Assembly: GCA_963816685.1 (NCBI GenBank)
Contig: CAWFMB010000004.1
Location: forward strand, 124,001-188,000
Source: CAVYUC01 sp963816685
GTDB taxonomy: Bacteria > Bacteroidota > Bacteroidia > Bacteroidales > Prolixibacteraceae
DNA length: 64,000 nt
Direction: 5' to 3'
Below, in pieces: positions 52,209 to 62,016 of the stretch. The position numbers were made by a program, and so were the translations under genes. Below the pieces are notes generated by a model that was not told the origin of the DNA, ran no database searches, and saw only the letters and a list, made by a program, of their open reading frames with translations. Every line of letters begins with the position of its first letter. Within the stretch, counting starts at the first letter, position 1.

Positions 52209-55010
52209 ATGAAATATTTAATTGCTGTTTTTTTTATGTTGGGCACGTTTGTGTTACAAGCCCAGCAGAATCTGGATTTAAATGCGCCGATTCCGGTAGA
52301 TTCCAAAGTGAGTAAAGGAGTACTGGAAAACGGATTAACCTATTATGTGCGTTCGAATGATGAGCCAAAGAACCGTGCAGAATTAATGCTTGTGGTAAAA
52401 GCCGGTTCAGTGGATGAAGACAAAGATCAGCAGGGGCTCGCTCATTTTGCCGAGCACATGTCGTTTAATGGAACCAAAAATTTCCCGAAGCATGAGTTAA
52501 TCAACTATTTCGAGTCAATTGGTATGGAGTTTGGCCCTGAAATCAATGCCTATACTTCTTTTGATGAAACCGTTTATATGTTGAAAGTTCCGCTGGATAC
52601 TGCAGAATATCTGGAAAAAGGATTGCAGGTACTTTACGACTGGGCAAGCCAGGTAACTGATTCCGAAGAAGAATTTGAAAAAGAGAGGGGAGTGGTTTAT
52701 GAAGAATACCGGGGTGATTTGGGGGCTGACGAACGAATGAGACAAAAGTACCTGCCTGTTTTGCTGCATAATTCAAAATATGCAGAACGGTTACCTATCG
52801 GAAAAACTGATGTTATACAAAATGCACCGGTTGAGGCATTGCAGCGTTTTCGCAGCGACTGGTACCGTCCGGGTATGGAGGCAATTATCGTTGTGGGTGA
52901 TTTCGACCAGCAGGAAATGGTGGAACGGATAAAAGAGAAATTTTCAGATATTCCGGCAAAGAAAAATCCACGTAAAAAAGAATATTTCGATATTCCTGAA
53001 CATGATTCTACTTTGGTGAGTATAGTAACCGACAAAGAGGCACAATATCCAATGGCTGCTGTGTATTACAAACACCCGTTGGAGAAGGAGAAAACACTTG
53101 CAGATTATCGAGAAACGATCATGGAAAGTCTTTATAACGGAATGATTAATAACCGTTTGGCCGAGCTTACCCAACAAGCCAATCCACCTTTTATTATGGG
53201 ACAATCTTCCATTTCAGATTTGGTGGGACCAAGCAGTGCATATACTTCAGTAGCAGTAACACAAAACGGCAAAATTGAAGAAGGATTGAAAGCTGTATTA
53301 CTTGAGAATGAGCGGGTAAGAAAGTATGGATTTACACAAAGTGAACTTGAACGGCAAAAGACTTCTCAAATGAATTCTATGGAAAAAGCATACAATGAGA
53401 GGGAAAACCGTAAATCGATTTCATATGCCAATGAGTACACACGAAATTTTTTAATGACTGAGGAACCCATTCCCGGAATTGAAAAGGAGTACGAATACTT
53501 TAAAACATTCATGCCGACAATTTCCCTGGAGGAAGTAAATCAGCTTGCAGATAAGTGGATTGTCGATAAAAACAGGGTAGTGATAATTACTGCTCCGGAA
53601 GTTGAAAACGTGAAGGTACCAAATAAAGAAGATGTTTTTGAACTGCTTAATGAAGTTGATACCGCAACTGTAGAACCATACAACGACGAAGTAGCAGACG
53701 TTCCTCTTGTACAGAATGAACCGCAGGGAAGCAAAGTGGTGAAAGAAACGAAACTTGAAAAAGTGGATGCCACTGAATGGAAACTTGCAAATGGTGCAAC
53801 AGTAATCATAAAACAAACAGAGTTTAAAGACGACGAAATCCTTTTCAATGCCTGGAGCCCTGGGGGAAATTCATTGTACGATTTGAAAGACGAAGTTTCT
53901 GCAAGCATTACATCAACCATAATGTCAATGAGTGGAATAGCAGATTTCGATAATATAACACTTGAAAAAATGTTATCCGATAAAGTTTTTAGCGTTTCGC
54001 CATATATCAGTGATTTACGCGAAGGTTTTAGCGGAAATTCATCGGTTAAAGATGTGGAAACACTACTTCAAATGGTTTACCTCTATTTTACCGAACCACG
54101 GTTTGATAAAACCAGTTTTCAATCCTATATGAACCGGATGTCAGCAGTTCTCGAAAATAAATCAGCTTCACCCGAGGCGGCTTTTCGTGATACACTTACT
54201 TATGTTTTGGCAAACTACAACAAACGTGCACGGCCAATGACAAAAGAATTGCTGAATGAAGCTGATTTTCAACGTATAGAAGAAATCGGTAAAGAGCGTT
54301 TCAAAAATGCTTCCGATTTTACTTTCTTTTTTGTTGGAAATATTAACATTGATGAATTTAAGCCGCTTGTTGAGGAATATATTGGTGGAATTCCTTCAAC
54401 TCAGAACAACGAAATGTGGAATAACCTTGACATTGAACCGCCGCATGGAGTAGTGGAAAAGGTAGTGGAAAAGGGGCAGGAGGAAAAAAGTATTCAATAC
54501 ATTGTATTTCATGGCGATTACATTTACAATTCTGAAAATGGTGTGCTCCTCGATGCTGTTGGCCGGATACTTACCACCCGGCTACTCGAAGTTATCCGGG
54601 AAGACAAAAGCAGTGTGTATTCTATTGGCGCCAGTCCGTCAACGTCAAAATATCCTGAGCAGGAATATTCTGTCTCCATTTATTACGGGACAGATCCGCA
54701 AAAACTGGATGAATTGAAACAGGCTGTTTTCGATGAAATTAAGGATTTTGCTGAAAATGGCCCCACTGCCGAAGAACTAAATAAAGCCAGGGAAAAGATG
54801 CTGCGCGAGCGTGAAACCGCCCTGCGCGAAAATGGATTCTGGCTTGGAATTTTAAGTAATACCTATTACCTCAAAGGAGGCGATTTTTCTGAATTCGGAA
54901 CTTATGATGATTTGGTGAATTCGCTGACCAGGAAGAAGGTACAGGAAGCTTTTAACAAGTATTTCGACTTCAACAACTATGTAAGTGTTGCTTTAAAGCC
55001 TGCAGGTTAA
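52209..55010 (+). CDS. M16 family zinc metallopeptidase
   Basis: The 933-residue exported pitrilysin/insulinase-like protease has a signal peptide (AVFFMLGTFVLQAQ). The inverted zinc motif HFAEH is at 79-83 with the third ligand expected at Glu159 (EFEKERGVVYEEYRGD). As in other long M16 members there are two halves: an N-terminal active half and a C-terminal half without the zinc motif (from about 520; VDATEWKLANGATVIIK). It would cleave peptides in the periplasm. A classical terminator follows its stop codon. Confidence 0.94.
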   Translation: MKYLIAVFFMLGTFVLQAQQNLDLNAPIPVDSKVSKGVLENGLTYYVRSNDEPKNRAELMLVVKAGSVDEDKDQQGLAHFAEHMSFNGTKNFPKHELINYFESIGMEFGPEINAYTSFDETVYMLKVPLDTAEYLEKGLQVLYDWASQVTDSEEEFEKERGVVYEEYRGDLGADERMRQKYLPVLLHNSKYAERLPIGKTDVIQNAPVEALQRFRSDWYRPGMEAIIVVGDFDQQEMVERIKEKFSDIPAKKNPRKKEYFDIPEHDSTLVSIVTDKEAQYPMAAVYYKHPLEKEKTLADYRETIMESLYNGMINNRLAELTQQANPPFIMGQSSISDLVGPSSAYTSVAVTQNGKIEEGLKAVLLENERVRKYGFTQSELERQKTSQMNSMEKAYNERENRKSISYANEYTRNFLMTEEPIPGIEKEYEYFKTFMPTISLEEVNQLADKWIVDKNRVVIITAPEVENVKVPNKEDVFELLNEVDTATVEPYNDEVADVPLVQNEPQGSKVVKETKLEKVDATEWKLANGATVIIKQTEFKDDEILFNAWSPGGNSLYDLKDEVSASITSTIMSMSGIADFDNITLEKMLSDKVFSVSPYISDLREGFSGNSSVKDVETLLQMVYLYFTEPRFDKTSFQSYMNRMSAVLENKSASPEAAFRDTLTYVLANYNKRARPMTKELLNEADFQRIEEIGKERFKNASDFTFFFVGNINIDEFKPLVEEYIGGIPSTQNNEMWNNLDIEPPHGVVEKVVEKGQEEKSIQYIVFHGDYIYNSENGVLLDAVGRILTTRLLEVIREDKSSVYSIGASPSTSKYPEQEYSVSIYYGTDPQKLDELKQAVFDEIKDFAENGPTAEELNKAREKMLRERETALRENGFWLGILSNTYYLKGGDFSEFGTYDDLVNSLTRKKVQEAFNKYFDFNNYVSVALKPAG

Positions 55011-55026
55011 TTTTAAATGTTGAATG

Positions 55027-55060
55027 AAAAGCCGGTGTTTCCTAAAGCACCGGCTTTTTA
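55027..55060. terminator. Strong intrinsic terminator after the M16 peptidase gene
   Basis: GCCGGTG (55031-55037) pairs with CACCGGC (55048-55054); the AAAA before and TTTTT after extend the stem and make it usable in both directions. Confidence 0.85.
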
Positions 55061-55102
55061 TTTGTTTCAAAAAATGTACTTTTAGCCTGTTAAATCCGGC
55101 TT

Positions 55103-55714
55103 ATGAAAATAAATACTCCGCTTTTTGTTGCCCTCCGTGTGGTGATTTATTCACTGCTGATGTTTGGAATTGCACAAGCTATTTTTTTCGATGCCGCCCA
55201 TCCAATGGAAGAAGGTTACTTTGGGGAAATTACATTTACCGAAATCGGCCAGGAAATTATTCTTTTTATTCTATTCGTATTTTACATGTTTTTTGGCTTT
55301 AAATACAAACCTGTGCGACCGGTTGCCAATATTGTATCCCTGTTTTTTCTGATTTCCTTTATTCGCGAATTCAATTTTTTGCTCGAACTTTGGATTGTAC
55401 CTTCATTGCTGGTGTTTGGATTAATTGTTTGGCTTGTCATTCGCGATTATAAAAAAATCAGGAAGGCCACTGCTGTATTTTTTAGTCAGCCGGCATCGGG
55501 TTTGTTTTTTGCAGGCTTTTTAATGACATATATTTTCAGCCGTTTAATGGGCCGTTCAAAATTCTGGCTTTTGTTGTATAACGAAGAAAATTACAGGATT
55601 GCCAAAGCCGCTACTGAGGAAGGAATTGAACTGGCCGGAAATCTGCTCCTGCTGATAGCAGCTTTTGAATTTGCCATTTTTATCTATTCTGAAAAAAAAA
55701 GAATTCAGCAATGA
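55103..55714 (+). CDS. Hypothetical multi-helix membrane protein, 203 residues
   Basis: Hydrophobic helices are visible at about 9-28, 47-66, 75-92, 95-112, 135-152 and 178-197, so this is an integral inner-membrane protein. I recognise no family motif. The stop codon TGA overlaps the start ATG of the glycosyltransferase gene (ATGA at 55711-55714), so the two are translationally coupled and may act in the same envelope pathway. The start ATG lies about 45 bases after the preceding terminator. Confidence 0.8.
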   Translation: MKINTPLFVALRVVIYSLLMFGIAQAIFFDAAHPMEEGYFGEITFTEIGQEIILFILFVFYMFFGFKYKPVRPVANIVSLFFLISFIREFNFLLELWIVPSLLVFGLIVWLVIRDYKKIRKATAVFFSQPASGLFFAGFLMTYIFSRLMGRSKFWLLLYNEENYRIAKAATEEGIELAGNLLLLIAAFEFAIFIYSEKKRIQQ

Positions 55715-56592
55715 AGGTTTGTGGCTTTACATTTATCCGGAATGCCGAAAAATTTGATTTTCCGGTTGTGGAAGCCATTACATCTGTATTGCCGGTATGC
55801 GATCATTTTGTTGTGGCTGTTGGAAATTCAGAAGATAATACAAGAAAAATCATTGAAGAAATTGCACCTGGAAAAATAACAATTGTAGATACAATTTGGG
55901 ATGAAAACCTAAAAAAAGGTGGCGCTGTTTATGCAGCCGAAACCAATAAGGCATTTGATGCAATCCCGGATGATTTTGACTGGTGTTTTTATATTCAGGG
56001 GGATGAAGTGGTGCACGAAAAATACATACCCGAAATCAGAAGGGCAATGCAAGAACATCTCGAAGCCGTCGATGTGGAGGGGTTGCTTTTTCGCTATAAA
56101 CATTTTTACGGAACTTATGATTATGTAGCTGTTTCAAGGAAATGGTACCGCAACGAAATCAGAATTATCCGGAATAATAAAAAAATACGTTCATACCGGG
56201 ATGCCCAGGGATTTCGCATGAATAACCAAAAGCTAAAAGTAGTACCTGTTGATGCAGAAATTTATCATTACGGCTGGGTTCGTCCACCAGTTTTTATGCA
56301 TGATAAAATTCATTCAGTTAAACAGTTTTACGAAGGAATTTCGGCTCAGGATGCTGAGAGAAAAGCAACAGAACAGGAATTTAACTACAGCAAAAATTAC
56401 GACATGCTGGAACGTTTCGAAGAAACCCATCCAAAAGTATTGGAAGAAAGGATTAGCCGTTTAAACTGGAAAGTTGACGTTGATTTATCCAAAACCAATA
56501 TGAAACTAAAATACAGGTTACTTCATAAATTCGAAATGTTATTTGGAATCCGGCTTTTTGAATATCGCAATTACAGGATTTTAAGAAAATGA
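55711..56592 (+). CDS. Glycosyltransferase family 2-like protein
   Basis: The 293-residue product has a GT-A type start: GFTFIRNAEKFDFPVVEAI, then VVAVGNSEDNTRKIIEEI in the place of the nucleotide-sugar loop, and WCFYIQGDEVVHEKYIP, where QGDEV takes the role of the DxD metal site. A YHYGWVRPP segment follows near 190, as in related cell-surface glycan transferases. It is cytoplasmic with no membrane helix. Its 3' end overlaps that of the convergent nucleotidyltransferase gene by 12 bases. The substrate is unknown. Confidence 0.85.
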   Translation: MKVCGFTFIRNAEKFDFPVVEAITSVLPVCDHFVVAVGNSEDNTRKIIEEIAPGKITIVDTIWDENLKKGGAVYAAETNKAFDAIPDDFDWCFYIQGDEVVHEKYIPEIRRAMQEHLEAVDVEGLLFRYKHFYGTYDYVAVSRKWYRNEIRIIRNNKKIRSYRDAQGFRMNNQKLKVVPVDAEIYHYGWVRPPVFMHDKIHSVKQFYEGISAQDAERKATEQEFNYSKNYDMLERFEETHPKVLEERISRLNWKVDVDLSKTNMKLKYRLLHKFEMLFGIRLFEYRNYRILRK

Positions 56593-57327
56593 TAACCGGC
56601 TGCCGGAATTAATATCTAACTTTTTTGCCCGTTCCAGTTCTTCGGGTTTGCCCACATCCATCCAAAATTCCGATTCATCAAAATATCCTTTTACTAAATG
56701 CTCTTCAGCAAGTTTTAAGTAAAAATCTGTGATTGAAAATATATTTTCCTGAGGCATCAGGTCAAAAACTTCAGGCTGAACGATATGGATTCCGCTAAAA
56801 GCCATTTCAACTGCAGCTTCGAAATTGCCGGGTCGCGATATCTTAAGTTCACCGGTTTTTTTATTTACCCATCCCATCAGACGCATTTGATCATCGAATT
56901 TTAAATAGCGGCTGGTTTTGCGGTAGCGTACAACAAGTGTTGCCAGCGCTCCTGAATCAAGATGAGCAGCTTTTACTTTTTCCAATTCAACGTCACTTAA
57001 CACATCAACATTATAAATGATTACCGGACCGTCGTTTTTAAGGAGAGGGGCCGCCTTTTTTAAACCTCCACCGGTATCCAGCAACATTTCACTTTCATCA
57101 GATATATGGATTGGGATTTCAAAATCATGGTTGTTAATCCAGGAAACAATCAATTCAGGAAAATGATGAACATTCACAACAATTTCGGTAACTCCTTCTT
57201 TCTTTAGCTTCTCAATTGCATGTTGTAACAGCGGTTTTCCTGCAACTTCAACCAAAGCCTTCGGTTTTGCCTTTGTTTCGTTTAAAAGTCGCGTTCCCAA
57301 TCCTGCTGCAAAAATCATCGCTTTCAT
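56581..57327 (-). CDS. MurU-like sugar-1-phosphate nucleotidyltransferase
   Basis: This enzyme makes an NDP-sugar from NTP and a sugar 1-phosphate. The signature FAAGLGTRL followed by T-K-A-KPKALVEVAGKPLL begins at residue 4, and IYNVDVLSDVELE carries the metal-binding Asp. Its ~248-residue length fits the N-acetylmuramate 1-phosphate uridylyltransferase (MurU) and mannose-1-phosphate guanylyltransferase group; MurU would mean peptidoglycan recycling. ATG 57327 was chosen rather than an ATG at 57387, because the signature follows at once and a promoter (57358-57387) lies in the longer version. Confidence 0.87.
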   Translation of the reverse strand: MKAMIFAAGLGTRLLNETKAKPKALVEVAGKPLLQHAIEKLKKEGVTEIVVNVHHFPELIVSWINNHDFEIPIHISDESEMLLDTGGGLKKAAPLLKNDGPVIIYNVDVLSDVELEKVKAAHLDSGALATLVVRYRKTSRYLKFDDQMRLMGWVNKKTGELKISRPGNFEAAVEMAFSGIHIVQPEVFDLMPQENIFSITDFYLKLAEEHLVKGYFDESEFWMDVGKPEELERAKKLDINSGSRLSFS

Positions 57328-57357
57328 TTGCTGTGTTTTAAGAATTTCTTTTTTAAA

Positions 57358-57387
57358 CAAAATTAAGCTTAAGCTACATGCAATCAA
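57358..57387 (-). promoter_or_regulatory. Promoter of the MurU-like gene
   Basis: On the minus strand, TTG (complement of 57385-57387), a 19-base spacer and TAATTTTG (complement of 57358-57365) match the -33/-7 consensus. The likely leader is about 25 bases, which supports ATG 57327. Confidence 0.55.
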
Positions 57388-57435
57388 AACATTTTTTTGT
57401 ATTGAAGGAGTTTAAATTTTATGAATCAGGAATGT

Positions 57436-57879
57436 TTACCTTATTCTGTCCATACTTCGCACCAATGCTTCGTCCTTGCCAATGCCACGGATGGCAAGGT
57501 AGTCGAGGATGGCTGCAACTACTGGAAAGGCAACCGGAATTTTGAAAGCAACCTGGATATCATCGAATCCGGCGTAAGTAAAATAAAAAAACAATCCAAA
57601 CAATCCAATCAGCAAAATGATGGTAAAAACAGTAAGCCTGATTTGAAGGATTCGTTTTTTATACATAAAAATGATGATGAAATGTAAGAGTGAAATCAAG
57701 CCGATAAATAACATTATTGGCAGTCCGTCGAAAATCATTTCTTCGCCATTGAAAATCCCCTGTGCATTAAAAATGTACAACTCGCCATTTACGGCCAGTT
57801 CGGCAAAATCAAATTGGAAAAGCGTAGCCACCAGCAACCCGGCCAATAGCAGATATACAGTTTGTATTCGTTGAATCAT
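57436..57879 (-). CDS. DUF4293 membrane protein
   Basis: This 147-residue integral membrane protein has four helices (about 7-25, 55-73, 80-100 and 115-135) and begins MIQRIQTVYLLLAGLL, the fixed start of the Bacteroidota-specific family DUF4293. The first loop is predicted to face outward (FDFAELAVNGELYIFNAQG). Its role is unknown. It lies between the MurU-like and AddA-like genes on the same strand, about 140 bases from the latter. Confidence 0.9.
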   Translation of the reverse strand: MIQRIQTVYLLLAGLLVATLFQFDFAELAVNGELYIFNAQGIFNGEEMIFDGLPIMLFIGLISLLHFIIIFMYKKRILQIRLTVFTIILLIGLFGLFFYFTYAGFDDIQVAFKIPVAFPVVAAILDYLAIRGIGKDEALVRSMDRIR

Positions 57880-58019
57880 AGTTTTTTAAAAGGTTGTATT
57901 CGTAATTATTTTGTTTCCTTACTTTCAGTTGTTATTGCAATTCGGAAGTTGTTAACCGATTTTAAATTCAAAAGTACAAATAATTTTGCTGATCGTTTTT
58001 TGAAACAGAGCTGTTTAAA

Positions 58020-61000
58020 TTAAAATTCACATACTTTCTCCACTTCATTTTTATTGATGTACCACAGGTAACCTTCCACTCGTTCAATGCCGGTTTCTTT
58101 TAATTTTCGGGCATACCGTTTCACCTGTGCATTATATTTCTCCTGATTTTTTTCACCCGCTTTATAATCAACCACTACTGCATTTTTCCCTGAGATCATT
58201 ATTCGGTCGGGACGCAGAATTTGTTCTCCGGAAAGAATGTTTCTTTCATTTAAAACTTTGTAAGTTCCATCGAACCATGTTCTTACTTCCGGAAGTTGAA
58301 GTGCTGAATGAATAGTTGTTTGAATGAATTCCAATTCCTGTTCGTTTATTTTTCCTTCATTTAAAGCAGCCCGGCAAGCTTTTTCAACATCAGTACCTGT
58401 TTCAATTGCCGAAAGGATTTCGTGTACAAGTTTACCCCTGTTCTTTACTGACTTGCCGGCTTCTCTATCTAATAAAAAATCTTCGCTGTTGATGCGTAAC
58501 TTTATTCTGCTGCTGAAGTTGGTAAACCGGTAATTTTTTATCAATTCTGAAGTCCTGTACTTTTTTTCATTTTTAAAAAACGGAAGCTGGCCAAATTGAA
58601 ACAATGTTTGTTCATTGTTCCAGCATTCGCCAAAGTCCTTTGAAGTACTCATTTGATGAAGTGCATACTTAAACAAACTGTTTACTGATTTGCCTGGTCT
58701 TTCCTGTTTTTCTGCATTTGGATTTTTACAATGAATGGCCAGTACTGATTTGGCACGTGTTACTGCTACATAAGCAAGGTTGAGTGTATCGATGAAACTG
58801 CTTACCTTTTCCTCGTAAAACTCATTTTTAAACCATGTAGATGATAATTCTTTTACTGCTTTTACCGGCAGCAAAGGAAATTTATTAAATGGTTCTACGA
58901 ATGAATTACACCAGAGTGTGGGCGCCAGTTTAGGGCTCCACGAGCTATCCCAGTTGAAATTGGGCAGAAGCACAGCCGAAAATTCAAGGCCTTTCGATTT
59001 GTGTATAGTTATCAGCCTGACAGAATTCGTATCTTCATTGACAATAACCGAGGTTTTGAAGCCTTTTTCTTTCCACCAGTGAAGCAAATTTGAGAGGTCG
59101 TTCGAGACTGATGTTTTAATTTCGGCTGCTTTGTCTATCAGTGCCTGTAAGAAAGGCAATTCCGATTCAAGTGTAAACAATTGAAAAAGTGCAGCAATTT
59201 CAGTTATGGTTTCATCGAGTGATGCCAACAATACTTTTTTCTTGACATTCTCAAGAAAGTGCCTGAATTCATTTTCAAATTCTTCTTCAAAATCAGCAGT
59301 TAGTTGCCACTGTTTATTTTCAAAATCAAAAGAAAACTGAATATTTGTTTCTGTATTGAAATGTATTCCAGATTTTTCAAGTTCCGGTTTCAGCCATGAT
59401 TTCAACAAATGCAGCAATGCTGATTTTGCAATTTTATCCTCAGGATTTAAAAGTAATTCGATGATGAATATGATAAAATTTACTCCTTTTGAAGTATACA
59501 GGAACAACGATTCATTGGATAAAACAGACAGGTTGTATCCTGAATTTTCCTTCAGCTTTGAAGCGGCAAGAAAAGTTTCAATAATCTTTGTCCCTTCGCT
59601 GTTTCTGCGGATTAAGATTGCAATCTCAGATGCTGCAAGACCATTATCCTGCAACTGTTTTACCTCTTCTACCAATTGCAGGGCCGAATTCTCCTCGAAA
59701 TTCTCTTCCTCCAGAAATTCAATTTTCACAAATCCTTTTCTTTCCCTTTCCGGGTTTCCCGGCTCCTGCCTGAAATGTTCATATATCTTATTAAACTTTC
59801 CGAGGTAAGCAGGTTGTTCTGCCGGTGCAATTTCATCGAAAAGAAACTCTTCAAATGTATTTTTAAGGGATTCAATGGCAGCATTGTTGAAATCAATAAT
59901 GTTTAAATCGCTCCGCCAGTTTTTTTCAAGTGGTTTCTCAATTGGAGGGAAGCCCGGAAAAGCATCTTTTATTCCGGTGGCAAGTATATTCCAGTCGCTG
60001 TTGCGCCAGCGGTAAATCGATTGTTTCACATCGCCAACAATCAGACTATTGTTGCCTTCGGAAAGTGAATTCGCGATTAGCGGTTTAAAATTATTCCATT
60101 GAAGGGCAGATGTATCCTGGAATTCATCGAGCATAAAATAGCTGAAATGGCTGCCGATTTTCTCGTAAATAAACGGAGATTCGCTGTCGCCGATAATCCG
60201 GCTCAATAAAAGGTTGGAATCGGAAATCTGCAACATTCCTTTTTCATGAAGCAATGTTTTGATTTCTTCTTTCAAATCGGTTAAAATGCCCAGCATCCGC
60301 AATTGTTTTTTTACGGCTGTTGCTGTACAATACTGAATGAAATTATCCCTGTAAAATGAGAGGATATCCAGTAAAGCAGGTTGCAACTGAGTGTCAACAA
60401 GTGTTTGGAGTACTGCTCTATGCTCATGTTTTTTCTGAATCCATTTTTCTGAATCCTGTTCTGCATCCAAAACCCGTGAGCCGGGTTCTTTTACATTTCC
60501 TTCAGAAAGGCTTTTTAAATATCCGGCTATACCAGTAAGTTTATAAGTAAAATCTTCGAATGAAAAATTATTTTTATTGATTATTGAAACTGCTTCCTTT
60601 GCTTTGGTTTTTAATGTATTTTCAAACCAGGTGGTAATTTTTATGATTTCAATTCTAAAACTTTCAAGATTTTCCCTTGTATAAACTGAATTGTCTTTTT
60701 CGGGAAAAAAGAGCTGAAACTTTTCATTAAATAATTCTTTGCCCAATTTTTTAATATCATCTTCAATGCGTTGGCTGTAATTGTCTTTTATCTTTTCTTC
60801 GCTGAATTGAACCAGCCATTTTCTAAGTTTAGGGTCTGAATCCAGTTTCGAAAGCAGCCGGTCAACTGCCTCTTCCAGCACCATTGTGTTGTCGAGTTCC
60901 AGTGTGAAGTTGGGAGAAATACCCATTTCGCGGTTAAAAGCTTTAATGATTCGTTGTGTAAAAGAATCGATGGTATTTACCGAAAAGCGGTTATAATCGT

Positions 61001-61283
61001 GCAAAATATATTTTAACGCCTGTTTTGCCTGTTTCCGTACCAATTCTTCTGAAAGGTTTAGTTCAGTGCTTAAAATTGAAAGATAATCTGATTTTCCGTT
61101 ATTCCCCAACAAATTTAATTGCTCGAGAATACGGCTTTTCATTTCATTGGTGGCTTTGTTCGTAAATGTTACTGCCAGAATAAATCTGTAGTTATGTGGA
61201 TTTTCTATCAGCAGTTTAAGGTATTCCACTACAAGTTGAAATGTTTTTCCGGAGCCGGCGGAAGCTTTATAAACAGTTAACAT
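58020..61283 (-). CDS. AddA/RecB-like UvrD helicase-nuclease
   Basis: This 1087-residue protein processes double-strand DNA ends for recombination repair. The helicase P-loop ASAGSGKT is at 7-14, followed by motif Ia (VTFTNKATNEMKSRI), Walker B-like LDEFQDTS (about 390), QSIYRWR, and motifs V/VI TIHKSKGLEFSAV and LAYVAVTRAKSVLAI. A C-terminal RecB-family nuclease has VHEILSAIE, RPDRIM and VVDYKAG, with Asp1039 and Lys1041. It corresponds to the AddA-type subunit. The AddB-like partner is not in the window. The start ATG is followed at once by the P-loop strand, as in the family. Confidence 0.93.
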   Translation of the reverse strand: MLTVYKASAGSGKTFQLVVEYLKLLIENPHNYRFILAVTFTNKATNEMKSRILEQLNLLGNNGKSDYLSILSTELNLSEELVRKQAKQALKYILHDYNRFSVNTIDSFTQRIIKAFNREMGISPNFTLELDNTMVLEEAVDRLLSKLDSDPKLRKWLVQFSEEKIKDNYSQRIEDDIKKLGKELFNEKFQLFFPEKDNSVYTRENLESFRIEIIKITTWFENTLKTKAKEAVSIINKNNFSFEDFTYKLTGIAGYLKSLSEGNVKEPGSRVLDAEQDSEKWIQKKHEHRAVLQTLVDTQLQPALLDILSFYRDNFIQYCTATAVKKQLRMLGILTDLKEEIKTLLHEKGMLQISDSNLLLSRIIGDSESPFIYEKIGSHFSYFMLDEFQDTSALQWNNFKPLIANSLSEGNNSLIVGDVKQSIYRWRNSDWNILATGIKDAFPGFPPIEKPLEKNWRSDLNIIDFNNAAIESLKNTFEEFLFDEIAPAEQPAYLGKFNKIYEHFRQEPGNPERERKGFVKIEFLEEENFEENSALQLVEEVKQLQDNGLAASEIAILIRRNSEGTKIIETFLAASKLKENSGYNLSVLSNESLFLYTSKGVNFIIFIIELLLNPEDKIAKSALLHLLKSWLKPELEKSGIHFNTETNIQFSFDFENKQWQLTADFEEEFENEFRHFLENVKKKVLLASLDETITEIAALFQLFTLESELPFLQALIDKAAEIKTSVSNDLSNLLHWWKEKGFKTSVIVNEDTNSVRLITIHKSKGLEFSAVLLPNFNWDSSWSPKLAPTLWCNSFVEPFNKFPLLPVKAVKELSSTWFKNEFYEEKVSSFIDTLNLAYVAVTRAKSVLAIHCKNPNAEKQERPGKSVNSLFKYALHQMSTSKDFGECWNNEQTLFQFGQLPFFKNEKKYRTSELIKNYRFTNFSSRIKLRINSEDFLLDREAGKSVKNRGKLVHEILSAIETGTDVEKACRAALNEGKINEQELEFIQTTIHSALQLPEVRTWFDGTYKVLNERNILSGEQILRPDRIMISGKNAVVVDYKAGEKNQEKYNAQVKRYARKLKETGIERVEGYLWYINKNEVEKVCEF

Positions 61284-61293
61284 GGAGAGATGA

Positions 61294-61323
61294 GTTTAAA
61301 GTTTAAAGTCAAAGTTCAAAGTT
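61294..61323. repeat. Short tandem of TTTAAAG/TTCAAAG words
   Basis: About 30 bases just upstream of the helicase-nuclease gene are built from repeated AGTTTAAAGT, GTCAAAGT and TTCAAAGT words, continued loosely to 61360. It resembles a simple repeat frequent between Bacteroidota genes. No function is evident. Confidence 0.5.
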
Positions 61324-61376
61324 GTGAGATAAGATTTCAAAATCCAAAGTCCAAAATATTGGGTTCAAAATTCTGT

Positions 61377-61913
61377 TTAAAAGCCTGGACCTGGTCCCTG
61401 CTGTACACTTACGCGGGTTTCAATTTTAAAGTTTTTTGAAACTTTATATTGCATAAACATGGTGGCACCGCGGGTATCAAAATCATTTATTCCTTTACCG
61501 GGTAATGGAGCCGAAAATAAGGAATTTGCTCCGTAACTGAATCCTCCAATAACAAATTTATCAGAAAGCTGATACTTTTCCTGGCTAAAAACTGCACCTT
61601 CTGAATAAAAAGGAGAAGGAAAGAATCCGAATGCGGAAGGATGAAATCCGTTGAAATATACCTGATGGAAAGTTGTTTCCGGATTGTAGCTCCACCGTTT
61701 CATTAATTCCTGTTGAAAATTGAATTCAGGCAGTTGCACCGGTTCGGAAAAAAGTTCGGTATCAAATGTACCATTCAGCAACTGGTGGTACATAATTTGG
61801 CGTTCGGCTGCCAGTTCCGTGGAATCCTGTTCCGGGAAAAGTGGTGTAAGTCCTTCCTGCGCCGCAGCACCAGAAAAACAAAATAATATAAACAAATAAA
61901 TCAGCTTTCTCAC
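61377..61913 (-). CDS. Hypothetical exported protein, 178 residues
   Basis: I do not recognise a named family. A signal peptide (LIYLFILFCFSGAAAQ) is followed by an acidic segment and then short aromatic-rich stretches (FHQVYFNGFHPSAFGFFPSPFY, seen in two parts) and beta-like strands at the end (MFMQYKVSKNFKIETRVSV), as in small outer-membrane or periplasmic proteins. The start codon is GTG at 61913, supported by a good Shine-Dalgarno sequence (GGGAGG) 5 bases before it and a TACTTTTG -7 element (complement of 61944-61951) upstream. It lies between the helicase-nuclease and WecA-like genes. Confidence 0.75.
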   Translation of the reverse strand: MRKLIYLFILFCFSGAAAQEGLTPLFPEQDSTELAAERQIMYHQLLNGTFDTELFSEPVQLPEFNFQQELMKRWSYNPETTFHQVYFNGFHPSAFGFFPSPFYSEGAVFSQEKYQLSDKFVIGGFSYGANSLFSAPLPGKGINDFDTRGATMFMQYKVSKNFKIETRVSVQQGPGPGF

Positions 61914-62016
61914 AATTCCTCCCTTTCAAATCTTACAGGATTCCAAAAGTATAAAATATTTAGCGAAAGCCGAAAGCGGATTCTGAGGTGTCAATTAAAT
62001 TGTGCAGGATTTTAAA

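Noticed and set aside
53540..53920. 126-codon minus-strand frame inside the M16 peptidase gene
   Set aside because: Ser/Thr/Phe-rich shadow of the opposite strand; the peptidase reading is unambiguous.
57421..57687. 88-codon plus-strand frame over the DUF4293 gene
   Set aside because: Opposite strand to a well-defined membrane protein family; Asn/Lys/Ser-rich shadow without features.
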